DNA from: Palsa-892 sp035555855
GTDB taxonomy: Bacteria > Pseudomonadota > Alphaproteobacteria > Rhizobiales > Xanthobacteraceae
DNA length: 64,000 nucleotides
Direction: 5' to 3'
Assembly (NCBI GenBank): GCA_035555855.1
Contig: DATMGD010000077.1
Coordinates: 16,485 to 80,484 of the forward strand
The position numbers were made by a program, and so were the translations under genes. Each line of letters begins with the position of its first letter. The first letter of the stretch is position 1. This document shows positions 54,365 to 62,183 of this stretch, piece by piece. The notes beneath the pieces were generated by a model, which did no database searches, had not been told where the DNA came from, and saw only the letters and a list, made by a program, of their open reading frames with translations.

Positions 54365-54952
54365 ATGATCGTCCTCGGTCTCACCGGTTCGGTCGGCATG
54401 GGAAAATCGGTGACCGCGAAGATGTTCGCCGAGGCGGGCGTTCCCGTGTTCGATGCCGATGCTGCCGTGCATCGGCTCTATGAAGGCGAGGCCGTGCCGC
54501 TGGTGGAAGCCGCTTTTCCCGGCAGCACCGTAAATGGCCGTATCGACCGGGAAAAACTATCGGCACAGGTCGTCGGCCGGCCGGATGCGCTCGAAAAGCT
54601 TGAAGCGATCGTGCATCCTCTGGTGCGCAAGGCGCGTCAGGAATTTCTCGACAAAGCCCGCGCCGATGGTGCGAAAATCGCCGTCGTCGATATCCCTCTA
54701 TTGTTCGAGACCGGCGGCCACGGCGAGGTTGACCGCATCGTGGTCGTCAGCGCGCCGCACCACATCCAGAAAAGCCGTGTGCTGGCGCGCCCCGGCATGA
54801 CCGAAGAGAAATTCGCCGCCATTCATGCGCGCCAGATTCCCGATGCCGAAAAGCGCCGGCGCGCCGATTTCGTCGTCGATACTTCGCAAGGCTTCGATGC
54901 CGCGCGCGAAAGCGTGCGCGCAATCTTGCGCGAGCTTCTCGCGGCGGAGTAG
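54365..54952 (+). CDS. coaE: Dephospho-CoA kinase
   Basis: This 195-residue P-loop kinase catalyses the last step of CoA synthesis, phosphorylating the 3'-hydroxyl of dephospho-CoA. The Walker A motif GSVGMGKS is at 8-15. VFDADAAVHRLY contains the substrate-binding Asp. HPLVR and VVDIPLLFETGG mark the CoA-binding region, and the lid has ARQIPDAEKRRRADFVVDTS. Length and organisation are standard. Third in the ppsR-maf-aroE-coaE-dnaQ run, 8 bp before dnaQ. Confidence 0.96.
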   Translation: MIVLGLTGSVGMGKSVTAKMFAEAGVPVFDADAAVHRLYEGEAVPLVEAAFPGSTVNGRIDREKLSAQVVGRPDALEKLEAIVHPLVRKARQEFLDKARADGAKIAVVDIPLLFETGGHGEVDRIVVVSAPHHIQKSRVLARPGMTEEKFAAIHARQIPDAEKRRRADFVVDTSQGFDAARESVRAILRELLAAE

Positions 54953-54960
54953 AACGAATC

Positions 54961-55653
54961 ATGCGCGAAATCGTTCTCGATACCGAGACCACGGGCCTTG
55001 ATCCGGCGCTCGGCCATCGTGTCGTCGAGATCGGCTGTGTCGAGCTGATGAACTACATCCCGACCGGCAGCGTTTATCATGTGCTGATCAACCCCGAGCG
55101 CGACATGCCGCCGGAGGCCGAAGCGATCCACGGTCACTCCGCTGCATCGCTTGCCGGCAAGCCGAAATTCGCCGAAGTCGCCGACGCTTTTCTGGAATTC
55201 GTCGGAGACGCAAGGCTCGTCATCCATAATGCCGGGTTCGATTTCGGTTTTCTCAATTTCGAGCTTGGACGTTGCACGCGCAATTTGCTGCTGCGCGAGC
55301 GCATCGTCGATACGCTGGCGCTGGCGCGCCGCCGCCATCCGGGCGGCCCCAACAGGCTCGACGATCTTTGTGTTCGCTATGGCATCGACAATTCGCGCCG
55401 CACCAAGCACGGCGCGCTGCTCGATGCCGAATTGCTCGCGGAAGTCTACGCCGAACTCGTCGGCGGCCGACAGGCACGGCTCGGCCTTGACCGCATCAAG
55501 TCCGCTTCACGACTGGAGAAGTCAGGCAAGACGCGCGCGCGGCCGGCTGCGCTTGCGCCGCGCCTGAGCGATGCCGAAGCATCGGCTCACGCCGCACTTA
55601 TCGAGCGGCTCGGCGAAACCGCGATCTGGCTGCGCTACGCCAAGAAAACGTAA
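54961..55653 (+). CDS. dnaQ: DNA polymerase III epsilon subunit (3'-5' proofreading exonuclease)
   Basis: This 230-residue DEDDh exonuclease is the proofreading subunit of the replicative polymerase. ExoI is REIVLDTETTGLDP (D7, E9), ExoII is LVIHNAGFDFGFLNFE, and ExoIII is RTKHGALLDAELLAEVYAEL with catalytic His and Asp. The C-terminal tail (about 180-230) is the linker that binds the alpha subunit. With coaE just upstream, this is the usual alphaproteobacterial coaE-dnaQ pair next to secB. Convergent with secB across 12 bp. Confidence 0.96.
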   Translation: MREIVLDTETTGLDPALGHRVVEIGCVELMNYIPTGSVYHVLINPERDMPPEAEAIHGHSAASLAGKPKFAEVADAFLEFVGDARLVIHNAGFDFGFLNFELGRCTRNLLLRERIVDTLALARRRHPGGPNRLDDLCVRYGIDNSRRTKHGALLDAELLAEVYAELVGGRQARLGLDRIKSASRLEKSGKTRARPAALAPRLSDAEASAHAALIERLGETAIWLRYAKKT

Positions 55654-55665
55654 CAAGAAACTTAA

Positions 55666-56145
55666 TCAGGCCTGTGCTGGCGGCGGCGACTGATTGAGCA
55701 TCCGCTCCTGATATAGCCGCGCGAAATCGACCGGGTCGATCATCAGCGGCGGGAAGCCGCCGTTTCGCGTGGCGTCACAAATGATTTGCCGCGCGAACGG
55801 GAACAGCATGCGCGGGCATTCGATCAGCACCAGCGCCTGCAGTGCTTCCTGCGGAATATTCTGGATGCGGAAGGCGCCGGCATAGCTAAGTTCGACGTTG
55901 AACAGCACCTTGCTTTCCTGCTCGGCGCGCGCCTGGATGCGCAGTTCGACTTCGATGTCGTTACTGGGAAGCGATTTGGCGCCGACGTTGAATTCCACCT
56001 GGATCGAAGGCTGCGGGCCGCCGCCGCGCAAGGATTCGGGCGCGGTCGGATTTTCGAACGACAAATCCTTGACGTATTGCGAAAGCACGTTGATGGCGGG
56101 CAAAAACGCGGCTTGGGGGTTGGGCCCACCATTCGTGGTCGCCAT
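55666..56145 (-). CDS. secB: Protein-export chaperone SecB
   Basis: This 159-residue homotetrameric chaperone keeps preproteins unfolded and hands them to SecA. Family marks are INVLSQYVKDLSFENPTAPESL (residues 18-39), VEFNVGAKSLPSNDIEVELRIQA, VLFNVELSYAGAF, and CPRMLFPFARQIICDATRNGGFPPLMIDPVDFARLY. SecB is largely restricted to Proteobacteria. It diverges from the Tim44-like gene over 228 bp; a 16-bp palindrome in that gap is described separately. Confidence 0.97.
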   Translation of the reverse strand: MATTNGGPNPQAAFLPAINVLSQYVKDLSFENPTAPESLRGGGPQPSIQVEFNVGAKSLPSNDIEVELRIQARAEQESKVLFNVELSYAGAFRIQNIPQEALQALVLIECPRMLFPFARQIICDATRNGGFPPLMIDPVDFARLYQERMLNQSPPPAQA

Positions 56146-56176
56146 GGCAATCTCCGATTCTTACTGGATTTTCGGT

Positions 56177-56192
56177 CGTGACCGAGGTCACG
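56177..56192. promoter_or_regulatory. Palindrome upstream of secB
   Basis: CGTGACC-GA-GGTCACG, a perfect 7-bp inverted repeat with a 2-bp centre, 31 bp before the secB start codon in the secB/Tim44-like gap. The form suggests a dimeric regulator site, but none is identified. Confidence 0.35.
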
Positions 56193-56373
56193 GCGCGAGG
56201 GGTGGCTACCATGCCTCGAAAAAGCGCACAAGAAAGGCCTTGAATGCGCCGCTCTTGCGCCTTTCAGTTGGCGGAACCTCGCGGATCGACTAGCTTTAAG
56301 CTCACTGGAGGCTGCAATTTTGCGCGCGAGCCCCATATAGACGGCAGCAACGCCGGAAAGAAGAAAAGGTAAC

Positions 56374-57093
56374 GTGCTCGACATCTACACCATCATTTTC
56401 CTTGCGCTTGCGGTGTTCATTTTTGCACGGCTCCGCAGCGTGCTCGGGCAGCGGACCGGCAACGAGCGCCCGCCTTACGACGCCTTCAAGCGCGAAGCTG
56501 GCAAACCGGCGACTGCCGACAATGTCGTTCAGCTCCCCGGCAGCAAGGTGGCGAGCGACGACGGGATTGCGGATAAAGACGCGACCATTGATGCGACAAC
56601 CGAAAAGCCCGACCGCTGGGCCGGCATCGCCGCCGCCGGCACCCCTGTCGCGGCCGGGCTCGACGCCATTCAGCGCGAGCAGCACGATTTCAACGCCCAG
56701 CACTTCATCGCCGGCGCCAAAGCCGCTTATGAAATGATCGTTACGGCCTTCGCCGAAGGCGACCGCAAGACATTGAAGAATTTGCTCGCGCGCGACGTCT
56801 TCGACAATTTCGCCAAGGCGATCGCCGAGCGCGAAAGCCGCGGCGAAACAACCGAGACGCGTTTTGTCGCGATCGAAAAAGCCGAGATCACCGAGGCCGA
56901 AGTCAAAGCCAACATGATGCAGCTCACCGTTCGCTTTCTCTCGCAAATCGTCACCACGACCAAGAACAAGGCGGGCGAGACGATCGAGAGTGCGTCGAAC
57001 GGCATGACCGACATCACCGACGTCTGGACCTTCGCGCGGCCGATCGGCACTAACGATCCGAACTGGAAACTGGTCGCGACCGAATCCGGCTAA
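56374..57093 (+). CDS. Tim44/TimA domain-containing membrane protein
   Basis: This 239-residue protein has one N-terminal membrane helix (DIYTIIFLALAVFIFARL, residues 3-20), a low-complexity linker and a C-terminal Tim44-like domain (about 95-235) with HFIAGAKAAYEMIVTAFAEGDRKTLKNLLARDVFDNFAKAI and TDVWTFARPIGTNDPNWKLVAT. This is the alphaproteobacterial homologue (TimA) of mitochondrial Tim44. Its bacterial function is not settled but may be linked to protein export or membrane-protein assembly. The start is GTG at 56374 after GAAAAGG. Followed by mltA. Confidence 0.93.
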   Translation: MLDIYTIIFLALAVFIFARLRSVLGQRTGNERPPYDAFKREAGKPATADNVVQLPGSKVASDDGIADKDATIDATTEKPDRWAGIAAAGTPVAAGLDAIQREQHDFNAQHFIAGAKAAYEMIVTAFAEGDRKTLKNLLARDVFDNFAKAIAERESRGETTETRFVAIEKAEITEAEVKANMMQLTVRFLSQIVTTTKNKAGETIESASNGMTDITDVWTFARPIGTNDPNWKLVATESG

Positions 57094-57115
57094 CGAGCCG
57101 CGGACCGGAGAGACG

Positions 57116-58414
57116 ATGGCGGCAAAGCTGCGGCTGCAACTGCTAACCGGCTTCCTCTTGTTCCTGCTTTCGCCGGTCCTGCTCTTGGCGGCGGCTGCGG
57201 CGCCGCTGAAGATCCCCAATACCGAACTTGAGCCCGCCGAATTCGGCAAGCTCGACCGCTGGGCGAACGACGATCACGCGGCCGCGTTCGCGACGTTCCG
57301 CAAGAGTTGCGACGCGCTTTTAAGACGCAAAGGAAAAATCGCGCCGTTCGCCGAAGATCTGCGCGGTGCCTGCACGGCGGCGAAGGAAATCAAGCTGCCT
57401 GCCGATAAAGACACCGCGCGCAAATTCTTCGAGGAGAATTTCCGCCCGGTTCGCATCTCGAAACTCGGCGAGCACGACGGTTTTCTGACCGGCTATTACG
57501 AGCCGATCGTCGACGGCAGCCGCACCAAACACGGCGACTATGTCTATCCGATCTATCGCACGCCCGCCGACCTGCGCACGCGCGTCAAGCAATCGATGCG
57601 CGCCCTGCGTCACCGGATCGGCCGCACGGTCGCGGGCTATTTCGATCGCGGCGCTATCGAAACGGGCGCGCTCGAAGGACGTGACCTGGAGATCTGCTGG
57701 CTGAAGGATCCGATCGAGGCCTTCTTCATCCATATCCAGGGCTCAGCCCGCGTGCGGCTCGAAGACGGCAAGATGGTGCGCCTCAACTTCGATGCCCATA
57801 ACGGCTATCCCTATGTCTCGGTCGGCAAGATCCTGATCGATCGCGGCATCATTCCGCGCGAGATGATGTCGATGGACGCGATCCGCACGTTCTTCGCCGA
57901 GGATCACGAGCAGGCGGTTGAGATCATGAACCAGAACCGCTCTTACGTTTTCTTCCGCGAGATCAGCGAGCTGCCGGGCGATATCGAACCGCCGGGCGCG
58001 CAGGGCGTGAACCTCACTGCGATGCGCAGCATTGCCGTCGACAAGAACTTGCACATTTACGGCACGCCGTTCTGGATCGAAGCGAGCCTGCCGCTCGAAC
58101 GCGACGCCTCCGACACCAAGTTCCGCCGCCTGATGATCGCGCAGGATACCGGCGGCGCCATTGTCGGGCCCGCGCGCGCCGATCTTTATTTCGGCGCCGG
58201 GCGCGAAGCTGGTACCGTCGCGGGCCGCATCAAGAATCCGGGACTCTTTTACATGCTGGTGCCGAAAAGCGCCGACCCGTCGAAGCGGATCGACCCGATC
58301 CCGCTGCCCGAGCCACGGCCGGTGATAGCGAAAACCGCGCCCGCGCCAAAAGCGCCAAGCGAAAAGCCTGCGCCTGAAAAACCCAAAGCGGACAGCAAGG
58401 CAAACAAGTCATGA
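57116..58414 (+). CDS. mltA: Membrane-bound lytic murein transglycosylase A
   Basis: This 432-residue enzyme cleaves peptidoglycan strands to 1,6-anhydro-muropeptides. The N-terminus is hydrophobic (residues 7-28) and serves as signal or anchor; no lipobox cysteine is visible, unlike E. coli MltA. The MltA domain has FLTGYYEPIVDGSR, FIHIQGSARVRLEDGK and NQNRSYVFFRE. The 3D domain carries RRLMIAQDTGGAIVGPARADLYFG with the catalytic Asp. A Pro/Ala/Lys-rich tail (about 395-432) is an extra. Between the Tim44-like gene (22 bp) and smr (ATGA overlap), typical for Alphaproteobacteria. Confidence 0.95.
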   Translation: MAAKLRLQLLTGFLLFLLSPVLLLAAAAAPLKIPNTELEPAEFGKLDRWANDDHAAAFATFRKSCDALLRRKGKIAPFAEDLRGACTAAKEIKLPADKDTARKFFEENFRPVRISKLGEHDGFLTGYYEPIVDGSRTKHGDYVYPIYRTPADLRTRVKQSMRALRHRIGRTVAGYFDRGAIETGALEGRDLEICWLKDPIEAFFIHIQGSARVRLEDGKMVRLNFDAHNGYPYVSVGKILIDRGIIPREMMSMDAIRTFFAEDHEQAVEIMNQNRSYVFFREISELPGDIEPPGAQGVNLTAMRSIAVDKNLHIYGTPFWIEASLPLERDASDTKFRRLMIAQDTGGAIVGPARADLYFGAGREAGTVAGRIKNPGLFYMLVPKSADPSKRIDPIPLPEPRPVIAKTAPAPKAPSEKPAPEKPKADSKANKS

Positions 58415-58974
58415 GCGCGCGTGACGATGACGACGCGCAGGGTGACGCGCTGTGGCACGCAGTAGCGAAGACCGTCACGCCGCTTCGCAAACCGCGCTTG
58501 CGTCCGCGTGCGAAAAAGCCTGCGGCAGAACCGAAAACACACGAAAAAACGCCGGCGCGGCCGGCAAAAACGAAGCTCGGAGCCCGAAACCAAACCTATA
58601 CGCCGCCGGTTCCACGCACGCCGGCAATGCCGCCGCTGGCAACGCTCGATCGCCGGACGAGGGGTAGGGTCGCGCGCGGCAGCGTCGAGATCGAGGGCAG
58701 GCTCGATCTGCACGGCCATCGCCTCGACGAGGCGCGGCATCGGCTGCTCGGCTTCCTGAGACGCGCGCAGGACGGCGAGAAGTCGCTCGTGCTGGTCATC
58801 ACCGGCAAGGGCACCGTCGCGCCGCAAGGCATGCAGCGCGGCGTCCTGAAACGCGAAGTACCGCTTTGGCTCGGCTCCGGCGAATTCCGCTCGCTGGTTG
58901 TCGGCTTTGAGGAAGCAGCGAGCCGTCATGGCGGCAGCGGCGCGCTTTACGTGCGGGTGCGGCGGAAGCGTTAG
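58411..58974 (+). CDS. smr: Smr/MutS2 domain endonuclease-like protein
   Basis: This 187-residue protein has a basic, proline-rich N-terminal half (residues 20-90) and a C-terminal Smr domain (about 95-185): EIEGRLDLHGHRLDEARHRLLGFL with the LDLHG motif, and VLVITGKGTVAPQGMQRGVLKREVPLWLGSG with the TGKG variant of the HGxG loop. Smr domains nick or bind DNA and RNA; stand-alone bacterial versions are thought to act on nucleic acids, including stalled-ribosome mRNA. The start overlaps the mltA stop by 4 bp. A palindromic repeat follows between smr and hslU. Confidence 0.9.
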   Translation: MSARDDDDAQGDALWHAVAKTVTPLRKPRLRPRAKKPAAEPKTHEKTPARPAKTKLGARNQTYTPPVPRTPAMPPLATLDRRTRGRVARGSVEIEGRLDLHGHRLDEARHRLLGFLRRAQDGEKSLVLVITGKGTVAPQGMQRGVLKREVPLWLGSGEFRSLVVGFEEAASRHGGSGALYVRVRRKR

Positions 58975-59022
58975 CGCATGATCCCGAAAAGCGGGAAGCG
59001 GTGTTCGGATAAGATCATGCGC
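58974..59022. repeat. Dispersed palindromic repeat, copy 3
   Basis: Perfect 10-bp outer arms GCGCATGATC (58974-58983) and GATCATGCGC (59013-59022) enclose CCGAAAAGCGGGAAGCGG and GTTCGGATAA. It lies between convergent smr and hslU and shares the layout of the elements at 9184 and 31518. Confidence 0.8.
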
Positions 59023-59026
59023 AAAG

Positions 59027-60331
59027 CTAAAGAATAAACCGCGATAAATCGGAATTCTTCGCGAGATCCTCGACCTTGTCGCGCACGTATTTGCCGTCGA
59101 TCACGAGTTTCTCGCCGGAGCGATCCGGTGCCGTAAAGCTGATGTCGTCGAGCACGCGCTCGATCACCGTTTGCAAGCGCCGCGCGCCGATATTCTCGAG
59201 CTTCGAGTTCACCTCGACCGCGACATCGGCGATGGCGTCGATGGCATCCGGTGTGAATTCAAGCTCGACCTTCTCGGTCGCCATCAGCGCCACCGATTGC
59301 TTGATGAGGCTGACCTCGGTTTCAGTAAGGATGCGGCGGAAGTCGTCGCGGGTGAGCACGTTCAGCTCGACGCGGATCGGCAGCCGGCCCTGCAATTCGG
59401 GCAGGAGGTCCGAAGGCTTCGCCACATGAAAAGCGCCCGAGGCGATAAACAGCACATGGTCGGTTTTCACCGGACCGTGCTTGGTCGAGACGGTGGTGCC
59501 TTCGATCAAGGGCAGGAGATCGCGTTGCACGCCTTCGCGGCTGACGTCCGCGCCGCGTGCGCCCTCGCGCGCTGAAATCTTGTCGATCTCATCCAGGAAC
59601 ACGATGCCGTTGTTCTCGACTGCGTGAATCGCCTCCTGCACGACGGTGTCCTGATCGAGTAGCTTGTCGGATTCTTCCGCGAGCAACAGCGGATGCGCTT
59701 CGGCGACCGAAACGCGCCGCGTCTTGGCGCGGCCGCCCATCTTGCCGAAAATATCGCCAAGCGAGATCGCGCCCATCTGCGCCCCCGGCATGCCGGGAAT
59801 TTCGAACATCGGCATCTGTGCCGAACCGCCTGTGAGTTCGACTTCGATTTCCTTGTCGTCGATTTCGCCCGCGCGCAATTTGTGCCGGAACGATTCGCGC
59901 GTCGCGCCGCTCGCCGTTTTGCCGACGAGCGCATCGAGCACGCGCTCTTCGGCGTTTTGCTGTGCTTTGGCCTGCACGCCGCGGCGCTTGTTTTCGCGTA
60001 CCATCGAAATCCCGACCTCGACGAGATCGCGCACGATCTGCTCGACATCGCGGCCGACATAGCCGACCTCGGTGAATTTCGTCGCCTCGACCTTGATGAA
60101 CGGCGCATTGGCGAGCTTCGCGAGCCGCCGCGAGATTTCGGTCTTGCCGACGCCGGTTGGCCCGATCATCAAAATGTTTTTCGGCAGCACTTCTTCGCGC
60201 AACTTGTCGTCGAGCTGCTGGCGGCGCCAGCGATTTCTCAATGCGATGGCGACGGCGCGCTTGGCGTCCTTTTGGCCGACGATGAAACGGTCGAGTTCGG
60301 AAACGATCTCGCGCGGCGAAAAATCACTCAT
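59027..60331 (-). CDS. hslU: ATP-dependent protease HslUV, ATPase subunit
   Basis: This 434-residue AAA+ unfoldase feeds substrates into HslV. It has SPREIVSELDRFIVGQKDAKRAVAIALRNRWRR, Walker A GPTGVGKTE (57-65), VGYVGRDVEQIVRDL (pore loop), the I-domain (about 110-235), Walker B GIVFLDEIDKI, sensor LQGRLPIRVEL, and the C-terminal DLSRFIL that inserts between HslV subunits. It is cotranscribed with hslV, 20 bp upstream. Normal length. Confidence 0.97.
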   Translation of the reverse strand: MSDFSPREIVSELDRFIVGQKDAKRAVAIALRNRWRRQQLDDKLREEVLPKNILMIGPTGVGKTEISRRLAKLANAPFIKVEATKFTEVGYVGRDVEQIVRDLVEVGISMVRENKRRGVQAKAQQNAEERVLDALVGKTASGATRESFRHKLRAGEIDDKEIEVELTGGSAQMPMFEIPGMPGAQMGAISLGDIFGKMGGRAKTRRVSVAEAHPLLLAEESDKLLDQDTVVQEAIHAVENNGIVFLDEIDKISAREGARGADVSREGVQRDLLPLIEGTTVSTKHGPVKTDHVLFIASGAFHVAKPSDLLPELQGRLPIRVELNVLTRDDFRRILTETEVSLIKQSVALMATEKVELEFTPDAIDAIADVAVEVNSKLENIGARRLQTVIERVLDDISFTAPDRSGEKLVIDGKYVRDKVEDLAKNSDLSRFIL

Positions 60332-60351
60332 TCGATTTCAGCTTTCGCTTT

Positions 60352-60900
60352 TCAGGCTTCGATGGTTTCGATGACGAGATTGCTGTTGGTGTAGATGCAG
60401 ATCTCGGCGGCAATCTCGAGCGAGCGCCGCACCATCGCTTCGGCGCCGAGATCGCCGTCGGCGAGTGCACGGGCAGCGGCAAGCGCATAGGGTCCGCCTG
60501 AGCCGATCGCGGCGATGCCGCTTTCCGGCTCCAGCACGTCGCCGGTGCCGGCGAGAAGAAGCGTCGTCTCCTTGTCGGCAACCAGCATCATGGCATCCAG
60601 CCGCCGGAGATAACGGTCCATCCGCCAGTCTTTCGCAAGTTCCACGCAGGCGCGCGCGAGCTGGCCCTTGTGCTGCTCGAGCTTGCCCTCGAGGCGCTCG
60701 AACAGGGTGAGCGCATCGGCGGTGGCGCCGGCGAAGCCGCCGATGACATTGCCGCTACCGAGGCGGCGCACCTTGCGGGCATTCGCCTTCATCACCGTAT
60801 TGCCGAACGACACCTGGCCGTCGCCGCCGATGGCGACCTGATTGCCCTTGCGGACGGCAAGAATGGTGGTGCCGTGAAACTGCTGAGGCTCCGAACTCAT
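60352..60900 (-). CDS. hslV: ATP-dependent protease HslUV, peptidase subunit
   Basis: This 182-residue threonine protease has a propeptide MSSEPQQFHG that is removed to expose the catalytic threonine T11 (HG-TTILAVRK). The core has VAIGGDGQVSFGNTVMKANARKVRRL and GFAGATADALTLFERLEGKLE, and the C-terminal half has ESGIAAIGSGGPYALAAARAL. HslV dodecamers pair with HslU hexamers for stress proteolysis. It diverges from hisB over a 182-bp gap (60901-61082) that holds a long-arm inverted repeat. Confidence 0.96.
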   Translation of the reverse strand: MSSEPQQFHGTTILAVRKGNQVAIGGDGQVSFGNTVMKANARKVRRLGSGNVIGGFAGATADALTLFERLEGKLEQHKGQLARACVELAKDWRMDRYLRRLDAMMLVADKETTLLLAGTGDVLEPESGIAAIGSGGPYALAAARALADGDLGAEAMVRRSLEIAAEICIYTNSNLVIETIEA

Positions 60901-60956
60901 GAAAACTCCAAGAAACCGTAGAGATAAACTTCAAGAAGCGCCCGTTTGAAGGGGAG

Positions 60957-61002
60957 AACGGTTATTTAAGGTGAGATCGGCAGTCTGCAAACCATAACCG
61001 TT
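60957..61002. promoter_or_regulatory. Perfect 9-bp inverted repeat in the hslV-hisB gap
   Basis: AACGGTTAT (60957-60965) and ATAACCGTT (60994-61002) match perfectly and are separated by 28 bp, in the divergent gap between hslV and hisB. The spacing, about 3.5 helical turns centre to centre, is compatible with a paired operator or a stem-loop. No known factor is identified. Confidence 0.4.
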
Positions 61003-61082
61003 TTTGGGGCTTTTCGCGGCTATGCGGCGGTGGCAACAGAGCCGCCTTCTTGCTAGAACCCGCGCGTTTCGAGGAGATTTGC

Positions 61083-61673
61083 ATGCGTTCGGGCAAAATT
61101 ACCCGCAACACGAAAGAGACCGAGATTTCGCTTTCGGTCAATCTCGACGGCACCGGCCGGAGCGAGATTGCGACCGGCATCGGCTTTCTCGACCATATGC
61201 TCGACCTCCTCGCGCGCCATGCGCGCATGGATATGACGGTCAAGGCGAAGGGCGACCTTCACATCGACCACCATCACACGACCGAGGATGTCGGCATCTG
61301 CCTCGGCCAGGCCGTGAAGCAGGCGCTCGGCGACATGCGCGGCATCACGCGCTATGCCGATGTGCACGTGCCGATGGACGAAACGCTGACGCGCGTTGCG
61401 ATCGACATTTCGGGGCGGCCGGTGCTGGTATTCCGCGTCGAATTTCCGCGCGACAAGATCGGCGAGTTCGACGTCGACCTCGTGCGCGAGTTCTTCCAGG
61501 CGTTCACCACCAACGCCGGGGTGACGTTGCATGTCGAGACGCTCTACGGCGATAACTCGCATCACGTAGCGGAGAGCTGCTTCAAGGCGCTCGCCCGCGC
61601 GCTGCGCGCAGCGGTCGCGATCGACGCTGCGGCAAAAAACGAAATCCCTTCGACCAAGGGCAGCCTTGGCTGA
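61083..61673 (+). CDS. hisB: Imidazoleglycerol-phosphate dehydratase
   Basis: This 196-residue Mn-dependent enzyme converts imidazoleglycerol phosphate to imidazoleacetol phosphate. It has TKETEISLSVNLDGTGRSEIATGIGFLDHML (residues 10-40), the first metal cluster DLHIDHHHTTEDVGI, and the second DNSHHVAESCFKALARALR. It lacks the phosphatase half found in E. coli HisB, as usual outside enterobacteria. GAGGAG precedes the ATG at 61083; an upstream in-frame start was rejected. First gene of a his operon running to the edge. Confidence 0.96.
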   Translation: MRSGKITRNTKETEISLSVNLDGTGRSEIATGIGFLDHMLDLLARHARMDMTVKAKGDLHIDHHHTTEDVGICLGQAVKQALGDMRGITRYADVHVPMDETLTRVAIDISGRPVLVFRVEFPRDKIGEFDVDLVREFFQAFTTNAGVTLHVETLYGDNSHHVAESCFKALARALRAAVAIDAAAKNEIPSTKGSLG

Positions 61674-61709
61674 GCATCGCTGCCCGGCCGGCAGACGGAG
61701 TGCCGCGTT

Positions 61710-62183
61710 TTGAGAACCTATCTCGTTTTTGAGCCTGACGCCGCAACATCGGATGCAACTGCGCGTGTCACCTTCGTGCGCGACAAGTTCTCGTGGCCGG
61801 CGCTGTTCTTCACGCCGGTCTGGCTGCTCCTGAACCGGCTGTGGCTCGCTTTCGTCATTTTCTGCGCGGTCGAAGTGCTGCTGCTCGTCGCGCTGTACTA
61901 TTTCGGCCTGCAAAACACCGCGGCCGATTTCGTTCTGCTGTTGCCGCCGCTCGTTGTTGCTTTCGAGGCGGCGCAGCTCAAGGCGTTTCGGCTCGTGCGG
62001 CGCGGCTATCGCGAGGCCGATGCGGTATTGGCCGACGATCTTGAAGGTGCCGAACGGCGTTATTTCGAACGCCGCAAGGTTTCTCCCGTGCGGCGCGATA
62101 TTTCGCCATCCGCGCCGCCGGCGTTCTCTGATATGCGTACACCGCGTCCGGTGATCGGCTTGTTCCCGGAGCGCGGTCAATGA
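61710..62183 (+). CDS. DUF2628 membrane protein in the his operon
   Basis: This 157-residue protein has a short soluble N-terminus (RTYLVFEPDAATSDATARVTFVRDKFSWPALFFTPVWLL) typical of DUF2628 and two to three membrane helices (about 35-90). A charged C-terminal tail has LVRRGYREADAVLADDLEGAERRYFERR. The start codon appears to be TTG at 61710, preceded by GGAG. It overlaps hisH by 4 bp, so translation is coupled. I recall DUF2628 between hisB and hisH in other Rhizobiales. No role in histidine synthesis is known. Confidence 0.82.
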   Translation: MRTYLVFEPDAATSDATARVTFVRDKFSWPALFFTPVWLLLNRLWLAFVIFCAVEVLLLVALYYFGLQNTAADFVLLLPPLVVAFEAAQLKAFRLVRRGYREADAVLADDLEGAERRYFERRKVSPVRRDISPSAPPAFSDMRTPRPVIGLFPERGQ

